From positions 19,862,001-19,926,000 of the forward strand of contig NC_060110.1 of NCBI RefSeq assembly GCF_021155765.1: DNA of 64,000 nucleotides, written 5' to 3'. The first letter of the stretch is position 1; every line of letters begins with the position of its first letter. The notes beneath the pieces were generated by a model. The model did no database searches. It was not told the origin of the DNA and saw only the letters and a program-made list of their open reading frames with translations. This document shows positions 54,078-64,000 of this stretch, one piece after another. The position numbers and the translations under genes are program-made. The stretch comes from Diprion similis. Taxonomy: Eukaryota; Arthropoda; Insecta; Hymenoptera; Diprionidae.

Positions 54078-57000
54078 GTAAGTCATCAGTTTTTCAGCAG
54101 TATTTTACGCTGAACAAGATGATAGCAGGAATAGTTTGATTACGATTTGACATTCAGCAGACGCCTGAAAAGTCATGTCAGAATTCATTCAAAGTTCACT
54201 TGTACCGGTTCAATATCGATTAGCTCACATAATTTATGATTGGATTTACTTGAAAAAAGTAAGCCGTTAAAGACCTGGTATTTCTTATAAAATATGGTGG
54301 TCGCAGTTCTTGGATTCCCTGACTTTTCAATTACGCTGGCTTTGGCGATAAAGTTATGTAGACTTTTGATATCAATTTACTGATGATCGTTGAGAATGTC
54401 GCACTGACTTGAATGCGAACCAGTGAAACAATGTACCTGGCAAGCGGAAAGACAAACGGCTATTGAAAAACAATAGCTGGCAAAATAGACAATGGACCCA
54501 GGGGCGTGAGTTGTGGCGACTCCAGAGGGAGGAAGTTCGGTTGGCCTATACCTACAGGACAACGAAGTCTCCACAGTCGACGGAGTTGAGTGGGTCCGTC
54601 TTTTCCCATGGTGTTGTAATATGCATGCCTACATCCCCCATGGCAGTACCTTCGGCGGGGCATTTTTCTCTTCCACGCATCCCCCCAACAGATCACAGCC
54701 CCTTTCCCCGGTTCGAAATATATACAGGTTATCTGCTCTCCTGAGTTTTCCTGGGTTTCAGCTCGACGTAGTTTGTATTATACGCGAACGAGTACCACAT
54801 TATGAAACGTAAAACATAGAGTAATTCGGTGGCTTGTTTGCACTGGTCCACTGGCTTTCATGCGGTTGGCTACTTTGGTCTGCATTATACATCGCCTGCA
54901 GCTCTTGAGCAATTTCTATTCAAACTAGTAGAAACTCAAGCGCGATGGACTACGTGCCGTAAATATAGGGTGTATCGTAGTGCCGGTGTTCATTTCTGTG
55001 CATTCCCAAACTAGCTACACCACTTCTTTTAATTTGTAGCTAGCAAACGACAGCAAACTATGTAGTGCTTTATTCTTGAGGTGATTGAGAGTATCGAATA
55101 GCGTATGATGCACAGCAATTGCTGATCATTTTCTCATTAGACTCCGTCCTAGATATCCGTGTCGAACGTGTTATTCAATCGTTTCGAACCTACGGACGCT
55201 AGCAAAATGTAATTTGAGGATGAAGTCAGCTGCAAGCTCTGGTCGCGTCCATTCAGCGAAAGTGGAGACGGGCTTTCAGGGGCTTCGCGAAGTAAAAGCC
55301 CAAAACTGGCTGCGAACCAGTGGTTACGTATGGCAGACGGCTTCGTGAGACAGAAGGTGGCGTCAAAAGGAGACTGGGATCTACGCGAAGCAGAGTTAAC
55401 GGGTAATTAGTGATCCCTGTATTCACGGGGTCCTTATGATGCTAATACGAACCTAATGCTCAACAGCCCCGTGCAGAGGAGAGTTGCCTTTACGGGAAAC
55501 TCGGCGACGATGACTCGCCTTAAGCCGACGCAGTTGATCCTTGTTGAACCCATTTGAAGCAGGTCTCGTAGCTTCGTACATGGTGCAGGTACCTAGCTGA
55601 AATAGAGCCAAATTCATAGGCTAACAACGAGGAGTTTCAGCCGCAATATGGCTTCTCAGTATCAGACATTCCCGTGTGCATGGTCCGTTCAAAAATCGTT
55701 GGAAAATTCAAATATCTGGGGTCAAGAGGCTGCGCAGTATTAATAATCAGCTCGTTCTGCCTGCCTGCTCCATTTGCGTTCCCACTGCTATATTCATACC
55801 CTATGTATGTACATAGCTCGGCTAAGTACATGAGCGCATTATATAAAACAGCACCGAGTAGGGTGAAGGATTATTATCGCGTCTCTGGCTCGGTCTCTTT
55901 CTACTTTGCTCCCTTCTGCGACGGAGGTATAAGGTAATTCCCGGAGGGTTCTGCGGGCTTTGCCCTTGGTCCAACTTTACCCGCCTTGACGTATCTACAT
56001 ACCTGTACACTGCAGTGCCTGCTTCTCTTTGACGATGGAGGGACAGGACGCGTGTATTAATCTTGGTCTTGTAGACTAAGTTTCTCTATCAGTATCTGCG
56101 AGAGGAGAGCGGATAAGTCTTCGACTTACAGTATAGATTAGGTGGGACTAGTCAGCAGGAACAAAGTTATCTTGATCAGGTTCTATGTGTATACACGAAC
56201 GCATGGATTGATAAATTGCTCCTCAAATTTTTTATTATTCTGAAAATTTCTGAGAGGAGCACGACTTTAAAACAATTCCAACGATTTGCACTCTAACTTT
56301 AATTAGTTAAGGGGGTCGTCGAGTTTGAAAGTTGTTTTTTTTTTAACAGATTTTTTGAGTATTTTTTTTTTTTAAGATAAGCCATTCTATTCAACTACCA
56401 AAGCCATCATGATTATCCTAGTTTACGCGATACTTATAGCTATAATGAAAATGCTTTAAAATTTTGAGCAGGACCGATATAGCGCTTTTTGAGATACCAT
56501 GTCTACACTTTCTTTTACATAAGTTTCTATCGGGCAGTATACATTAGGTTATATTCAATATTATTTTTTAAAAATTCACAGTTCGTTTAAATGTCGATAA
56601 ATATAATGTGAAAATTATGAGAAATTTTATTTCAATCGTTTGTATTAAAAGAAAATACCCAACACACATTTAAGGAAACATCCTTCACACTAGACGGCAA
56701 TGGTAATATAAATCTGCAAGTGATCTAGCACACGGAGAACACAATCGTATAATCGCGCGCAGTGTACAGTGGTATAAAAAAAGTCATCGACCCTTCTGTT
56801 TTAAGGACTTTGGTGGTAATTTTGTGGGTCAAACTTTGAACCGATTTACATTGTATCTTATCTCGATTGAGAGAAAAGTCGAAAACCGAGGGCTTGAATT
56901 TCGAAGCGCCATTACAGACGAAGCGAAGGTACAAGAGGGATCCTTTATGGGATATAGAATCGCGGGAAGATTGCGCGTTGAAACTTTGGGTTTGACGCGA

Positions 57001-58472
57001 CGGCTTAATGCCGGAGGCTTTTGGGCCCAGGTTGATACGGTCAAACCGCACGATGGCCGCCAAAGCAGAGCAAAGTGTTCGTCATTAGATCACGTTAAAC
57101 GTCGATGAAAACCCTTTTCCCATCGATTCGACCGGTTCCACGATGTCACCCATTTTGCGACCTATATCCCGAGCAAAGAGAATGTAATGATTTACGAACA
57201 AGCTTTGCTACTCCTCCTCTACCGTGTATTCGGCAAAAGCTTCCATGAATTTATCTAGACAGACGCCTCAAGCCGCAACCAATCAAGCTGCATTTTATCC
57301 AGCTACCAGGGCGAAAATTGGTCGCAGATTTTCTTTTTCGTTTTGCAACTGCCATTTGTCGCTGATCGATTCAGTCCGAAATTACCTGCATGTAAAAGTT
57401 TCTATAGTGAAAACGGCGAGGCTTCACAACCTAATATCATCTCGTTATACGATGTTTGATTAGGTAATGACAGAAGCTCTACATGGCGTGAAATACAGCG
57501 TATCTGATTACTTGTTCTTTGGTGGTTAATATAATTTGTCGTGGGAAACAGTGGTAAGAATTGGACCGTTCGGTTCACCGCAGTCAGTTTCCTGCATCAG
57601 CATAAATTTCATCCACACCCATTTTACGCTGTTCGTTGGTTTGCAAACTTCGACGAAAGTTGGGTATCGATTTTCAGCAAACTCTCAATTTCCCTCTCTC
57701 GCAGCAAATCAGTTATTGTTCGTACATCACAATACGAATTTCCGTATCATAGAAGCAAATTTTCTCACCGTCCCTCCCGTTTTATCCTCCCGTTTTAAAT
57801 CAAGTTATGTGGTGCAACAGCAGCTAATGGAAAGCAGACTAAAGAACTCTTGATGGGTTTCGATTGTACTTCAGGAGTTTCGATTGAAAAGGAAGATTCG
57901 AATTCTTCCTGCAGCCAGGAGCGATGGATATATACAGCAAGATTTATCATAGATATTTTCACGGTGTCTTGGTTATTCCCTGTACCAACCGATTTCAACC
58001 ACCCTCAAACGACTGCAAGAGTATATTTTACAGCTAACTGTCTGGACGAATTTAACAAGCCCAGCGTGAAACCGTTCTCGCCGACTGTCTGCAGCAAAGC
58101 GGATTTCTTCCCACCCTTCGTAAAAAGTTTTTCCGGAATGAGAAAAATGCGCGTCTTTCCATTACGTCTAATTTGTTTTCTATTTTCACAGTCGACACGT
58201 TTTCGTTTCTTTTTTGCGATGGTAAAACGCCAGCCGTAACGCGTGTCTACGGTGTATTACATTTATTTATTCACTCGTGGAAGTACCGATATTGATTATT
58301 GGTATTTGTATAATAAAGGCTTCCTTGAGAATTGTTAGCAATCTCTTCTAAGGCTTGTATATTTATAAAATTCGAACGCCAATAAATACGTCGGCGAAAG
58401 ATAGACTCTGTGAATTCTAAATCCTTGCGAGGAAACACGAATCTTCTGGTCTAGATTCAAATTCCACCTGAA

Positions 58473-58504
58473 TACATACATACATACATACATACATACA
58501 TACA
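58473..58504. repeat. CATA tetranucleotide microsatellite
   Basis: About eight perfect ATAC/CATA units in noncoding DNA. Confidence 0.95.
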
Positions 58505-61245
58505 GATATATATGTGTTCATGATCTGCATGCGAAATTTGTGTATAAACCCATTGCGTAAGTATTTCCTTCGCGATATCTTAGCCCGTTGATCGTTAAAC
58601 CCTCTTGGTAGGGAGTTGCGAGGATGTTGTGTAATACGGATAAGCCATTCGTTATACAGGCAGTATTATAAACCGGAATAGATTATCGATCTTGAAGCGC
58701 TGTGAATTTTCTTGACAAATTCCACTCTAAAAAATATTCCAGGGTCTCGATTCAGTTCCCATTTAGGAGATGTATGCAGAGTGTTTTCGGGTCTCCCTTC
58801 CAACGTGTTTTCGATCGTCCTGTTTTACCAACGACTGGGTTATTTACGGATCAGTGATACAAACTGCGAGATTATCGGTATCGATCGATCGTTATAAATC
58901 GCTCCAGCCTGCCAAGATTATTCAAATTTCAAACCGTGGAGCAGGATCGCTGCCTGTGATTTATACATTAACGGAAATTATTTTTACCAGACGAGTTTGA
59001 ACATTCTTAACTGAACGTAAATTTTATACTTAATCTCCGATCCAATCTGCCGTGCAGCGCTGAAACGGGGAATAAGATTTTCACAAAACGCGCATGAAAA
59101 TTGTCGACTTTCTCGATCTGCATCAAAATCGCATACTTTTCTCTACCGCAGTAGCCGCTCATTTCAGATGCACCAAAAACCAGGATGCGGACTTGCAGGT
59201 TCTTCGGTAGACAACCAAAGGTTCGTGGCGAACGACTCGGCGAGCAAGAAGTCTAATTTATATACGAGTTTTCGCTACACAACTGCATCCTCGGGCTTTT
59301 TCGCGAAGAACGATCCTTGGTATACGACTCGCGCCTTCAACTGGTACAATTTTCCTACGACGCAGAAAGTCGTAGAAAACTTTTCCACGGGTTTTCGAAT
59401 TAGAAAACTCCCGAGCGAAGTATAAGTGCGAGTATCACGCATTGCTTGGGGGGGAAATCCTGCCCTGCAGTGTAAATTACAAGAATCTGTGATACATGCG
59501 ACGTGCAATAACTTCAGACTCCTGTCGGCCTGCATGTACATACGTACATTCGACGAGCATTAGTAAGTGCGGGTTTCACTGTGCGCCGGATGCTCGCAGT
59601 GCATTGCAGCACACGGTTACATGCAGGCGTATAACACATAAGTAGCGCGAAGCTCTTGACGGCTGAAGCTTGGATAGTTTTGGCCAAAAGCCAAGAGAGA
59701 TCGCAGATTTTCCGCCTCGGCTGTAATTTCAACTTTACTTGGCGAAATGCTCGAATGCAGTTACTTTCAAAGGGCGAGCCTTGGGGCAATTATCTCTGAG
59801 ACGGAGCCGTTAATAGGAAGTCGGCATGTGCAGGTCTCGTTTCAAAGAGTTGCAGCTATCGGCCGTTTCCAATTTAACCATTTTTACTCGGACTGGAGGA
59901 ATAAAAATAAAGTACGGAACACAAGGAGGAAGCCATTTTCCCATCACCTTTAAATTGAAACCAGGTATTAAATTCTTGTCACTTTACATCAACCTTCTCG
60001 ATAGTCTGTCAATATATTGCTGTACCTACTAGCCGTCGTGCAGGAATGGACATTCTCCTTAAAGTGATTGGCCATTTCAGGATTTATCTCATGTACTCAC
60101 GTATACAGCTTTCATGTCAAATGCGGACTCTTCTCCTTCCTCGAAGTCTCAGAGTTTCTTGAAGATCATGATACAATCTTAAGTATTTGCAATTAGGGGA
60201 AAATTCGAGCATATTTCTTTTAAGGGTTTATATACCTACCTACTTAATTTCTTATTGAAAAAAAGTTTTTCATAATTTAACCGGGATATTTTTCAAGTGA
60301 AAATACCTTGAATTCAGCAGTCTGTACAAAGTAACGACTTCTTCGAATAATTTTCTCGCAAACATTACGTTGAAGAGAATTTTAAAGGGGAAAAAATTTC
60401 AAGCTCCAATCCTCCATTATACACACTCTTCTTCCTAGTGCGTCTGTAATTTGCTACTCCAAAGTAACGGCCCTAAGATTCAAATGAAAATAAGAAACCG
60501 ATTGGGACAATCGCCTTTCCTCGATATTTTTCGCACGGGTTTGCAGATTTTTCGGGGTTCGATCACATCCCCGGTCGCGTTCCAAGCTCTTCATCGAACG
60601 AGCATCAAGTGATGCCCCGATTCGGCTTTTCCCCGTGATTCTCCAATCTTCGGAAAATTTCCCCATACAAATGATTGAGTGTATGGAATAAACGAACGAG
60701 CCGAAGTTTGATTTTATGCTTCGATCAATCAGGATAGTAATAATCGTAAATTCCGAGGTAAATTCTTCGAGACTGCTACTTTGTCGTATCACACCAAAAG
60801 TCCTCCGGTATCCGTACGAAAACCTTATTGTAAATCCGCGCAAAAGCATCCATCGTAATAAATGGCACGGTAGTGTTTTCGGGGGTAGTTTATGGGGCCT
60901 TTATATTTGCATGTTAATATTCAGAGTGACATGTGTGTGTGTGAGTAATACTGGCATGTAACGCGCAAGCTTTCCGCAAGGTTCTGCATACATACCGAGA
61001 CTGGAGAGGGTCATTTTGACGGCGGGGAAAATCGGGGTTGAATTCCAAGCCCCGTATGGCATCCATCGAGCAAGTACCATCTCACTGGTCTGAATTGGTC
61101 GGACCAATTCGCGTTGCGAGCTCGAGAAACGGAAGGCCCTTTGCCGCATCCGGGTATACATACCACGTTCCATTTGTACGCAACTTGACCGCTTACATCG
61201 AGGGTCACAAAGGCAGGCGCTGCGTCGCAAAGAGGCCAAAGTTGA

Positions 61246-61268
61246 AGAGAGAGAGAGAGAGAGAGAGA
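61246..61268. repeat. GA dinucleotide microsatellite
   Basis: About eleven GA units. In insects such runs can bind GAGA-type factors, but nothing else here points to a regulatory role. Confidence 0.93.
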
Positions 61269-61574
61269 TGAAAACAGCCGAAGCGTAGATCACGCGATGA
61301 GGCGTAATGCGGGATGCGATTCTTCAGCCTTTCCCAAGTCTTCCGGGTCCCCTTTGAAAAAGTGAGGAGAGAACCCGAAAAATGTAGAAAAAGAAAAAAG
61401 AAAACATATGAATTCAACAAAATGCACGGAGCTCTTCATCTCTATCCCTTCTCCCCTTCATTTGATGGGAAAAAAAGTATGTAAATTTAAAAGTTGTTAT
61501 TTTTTTTCTTTACTTTTCTCTCTCATCTCTTTGTACGGAAGGACCACTCGTGAAATTTATGGTAATTGCGAGAG

Positions 61575-61594
61575 AATATATATATATATATATA
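61575..61594. repeat. AT dinucleotide microsatellite
   Basis: About nine to ten AT units in noncoding DNA. Confidence 0.93.
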
Positions 61595-63499
61595 CGCTCG
61601 ACGAGCACTGAGGATAAGTGTGTGTTTAAAAAATGAACGCAGTCGATTTTCTGAATTTCTAACGTTTACGGAGGCTGAATTATTTCCGACAGTTTGGCCA
61701 GCCGCGTCTATACGTGCTATAATATTCTACCCACTTGCGTAAACGTCGTGCATATCACGTAGGGCATGGTGTACCATGAGTGGTGCATAATAGATATATA
61801 ATACGAACCCCTGCAGCCCACATGTAGGACGATAATTTATGCGTTACGCACTCCGCGGCGTTCTATGTCGAGGCACCGAAGCTCGTTACGCCGAGCAGAA
61901 TCTTGGTGTTACAGTACATTATACCTGACGTAGGTACCTCGCTGTAGATTCGCGTGTAGGATTGATATTTCAGTGGAGTAGAATCGCTAGTCACTGTGAC
62001 TATTTAATACGACATGGAGATGCAGCTATGATATAACTTATTAGTACTGCACTGAAAATAGAGTCGCTTAGCATGAGTAGAGTGGAAGAAAATGGATGGT
62101 CGTGATGAAGAAATTCTCAAGTGTATTCGGAAAGTTTTTTTTCATGAAAAAAGTGTTCGGTGAAAGAGTTCAGTGCGGATACTCGACTGGCGAATAAGTA
62201 TCAAGGACGAAACGAGTATACGTCGGGTACATGTAACTTCTGACGAAACGACACGGATCCAAGGAATTCGAGAAATATCTACTCTGGTAATTGGGTTGAC
62301 TTCAAATACCGCCAACGGCCTAATGCTGAGATCGGGAAAATGGTTCGGAGAATCGTTAGTGAAATATATATAAAGGCCCGGGTAAATATTGGAGTTTCAT
62401 TTTGAGATTGAGGTTGAACTCGTTTGCCACGGAGAGACGGGTTTCAACTAACTCGTTAACTTCGGCCGTTGAAGGTTCCTTGAAATTTTCATTCATATTT
62501 CATACGCAGTCGTTCCTGCTTAGTTCTTAAACGGTACAGTCGCTATCTCGACGGTTGATAAAGAAAAATAAATTAAAGAAGAAAAAAAAAAAGAAAAAAA
62601 TACGCGAGCCTTGTATAACTCTGGGGAAAAAATGTCACCGTTTCAATCCGGCATCCCCTATAACCTCACCCTGCATCAAATTACAACCCAGAAAGCCCGT
62701 CACGCCGAGCAGATACAAATATGGAATCCAAACGTAATTTGCAATGTAATTTCGCAGCCCAGATACGCCTAAATGAATTACACGTCCCTGAGCACATGAC
62801 ATATTCTGAAATGTAAAAAATTCTGGAAAAGATCGGCACCACGCCGCATATATTTACCCGACGTCAAATCCTCTGTCGTGTCTTTTTTACTCGGTTTCAC
62901 GTAAGCTTCGTCTGGTCAATTTTTCATTCTCATTTGAATGTTCGTTTTATCACGAGCGTAGATAAGGAAAGAGCGTGACCGCTTCGTTCCACTGCGACTC
63001 TGAAGGGTTTAATTCGAAGTGATCAAGTGTCTGGTGCAAAAGCCCAGCTCGGTCCAAGATGCGCGGTAGGCTCTCCACAACTCTATCGCGGATCTAATCA
63101 ACACTGTCGAGATCTAATAACAGTACCGTTGCGGAGAATGCACAGGTCAGATCGAGGCAGACGGGCAAGGGTAAACAGCCGAGGCCCCCTAACCCGACCA
63201 ACAGGGTTTTCCATTATTCGGCCAAGCTCCTGAGCGACCGGCAGTTCGACCCCAAGCCGCTATTGTGGTTCTAATTAAAACGGTCAACATCTAATCATTG
63301 TACTTCTGAGGGGAATGGGTATGAAGGACTATTCGTGGCTGCCCTGGGTCAGACCTAGTTACTAACTAGATAGAAGTGGAAGGCCGAACAGCCAAATCAC
63401 AGATGCTCCGGATGTGCATTTCGGAGTCCTTTATCGTCTTGCTTTGGTCGATCGGTGAAGAACGTTCCACGCGAGAGGCAACTTAAGTTGGGTCTACGT

Positions 63500-63636
63500 A
63501 TGACTTTGGTACTTCCAAGTGACTTCGGATGACTTCTCGCGATTTCATGACTTCACGCGACTTCAAGAGGCATTTGGATACCTTGACTTAATGACTTCGG
63601 GAACTTCAATCGACTTCAAATTACTTCAGAAGACTT
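63500..63636. repeat. Degenerate GACTTC motif cluster
   Basis: The pentamer ACTTC occurs nine times in about 125 bp, mostly as GACTTC, at irregular spacings of roughly 8-14 bp with one longer gap around 63560-63590. The pattern looks like a decayed minisatellite or a homotypic cluster of binding sites. No matching copies were noticed elsewhere in the window. Confidence 0.6.
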
Positions 63637-64000
63637 TTTTGCGGTGTAGTACACGTGCCTCCAGAAATACGTTAAACGCAAAAAATTCTCAACCACGTAA
63701 ATTATTGGCGAATACACAGCAGACTCCGGAAATTATATGTTCGTACGAAACGTTGTTCGAAAAGTGTTAAAAAGTCCAATTCCAGAAGGCGTAGTGTCAA
63801 ATTTCCGGCGCCATTCGTATCACCGGGTCTTGACCCAATCAGGGTACTCGCCGATTAAAATCGCGGGGGATTCGGGAATGGGAAACAATCGGCAATAGTG
63901 TCGAGAGCATGGCTGGCTTCGTGAAGGGATGGACAAAGGCTGATGGGGTGAACGGGTATCTGCGGTATATGTATAAGTATGGGGTTTAGCCTCGAGCTTA

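Larger units (their letters stand above)
53661..64000. other. Gene-poor right flank, possible long intron
   Basis: No recognisable protein domain or multi-exon gene was found in these 10.3 kb. There are several open frames of 90-130 codons on both strands, none with family features or consistent splice sites. Simple repeats lie at 58473-58504, 61246-61268 and 61575-61594, and a GACTTC motif cluster at 63500-63636. GC-richer patches occur around 55.2-55.6 and 63.0-63.3 kb. If the candidate exon at 54026-54077 is real, much of this could be its first intron. Confidence 0.55.

Noticed and set aside
57850-58239. Plus-strand open frame of 129 codons
   Set aside because: It has no recognisable domain, an aromatic/serine-rich composition typical of translated noncoding AT-rich DNA, and no neighbouring exons.
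60454-61293. Two minus-strand open frames of about 130 codons
   Set aside because: One crosses a GA repeat, and neither shows family motifs or consistent splice sites.
1-64000. tRNA, rRNA, CRISPR array or intact transposon
   Set aside because: Reading both strands I found no tRNA B-box with matching arms, no rRNA similarity, no regularly spaced identical repeats, and no transposase or reverse transcriptase frame.

Overview
The window is animal nuclear DNA. Its genes are split by GT-AG introns, sit on both strands and are separated by AT-rich spacers with microsatellites. The gene set (an SLC22-type transporter, SAC1, cytosolic malate dehydrogenase, HECTD1, RSPH9 and otubain) and the short protein insertions suggest an insect. 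My feel is Hymenoptera, possibly a sawfly, but the lineage call is inference and weak. There is no sign of bacterial, plasmid or CRISPR content.

Layout. 1-11584 has no gene I can support: simple repeats, purine-rich tracts and one degenerate inverted repeat. 11585-20873 (+) carries seven coding exons of an SLC22-family transporter whose start-codon exon was not found. 23339-26048 (-) is a complete eight-exon SAC1 phosphoinositide phosphatase. 26221-26709 holds an unrecognised minus-strand ORF and a CTCF-like site. 27033-29872 (+) is complete cytosolic malate dehydrogenase. 33260-46527 (-) is a complete 22-exon HECTD1 E3 ubiquitin ligase, with a likely noncoding 5' exon at 47030-47074. 49300-50440 (+) is RSPH9, a ciliary radial spoke protein. 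51979-53274 (-) is an otubain deubiquitinase. 53370-53660 (+) is a small unrecognised ORF that starts 95 bp from the otubain start codon on the opposite strand. 53661-64000 has no recognised gene, but holds a possible signal-peptide first exon at 54026-54077 and a cluster of GACTTC motifs near 63.5 kb.

The exon models were assembled by hand: each junction was checked for GT/AG borders, reading phase and continuity of the family's sequence. Predicted lengths are SAC1 582 aa, MDH1 332 aa, HECTD1 2560 aa, RSPH9 280 aa and otubain 264 aa. All agree with the usual family sizes.

The genes are unrelated housekeeping and ciliary genes, not an operon or a functional cluster. HECTD1 (ubiquitin ligation) and otubain (ubiquitin removal) lie on either side of RSPH9, but I see no evidence that this matters. 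I found no convincing undescribed biological system. The best leads are the two unrecognised ORFs, the CTCF-like site, the compact divergent promoter, the HECTD1 microexon and the RSPH9 C-terminus hidden in another frame.
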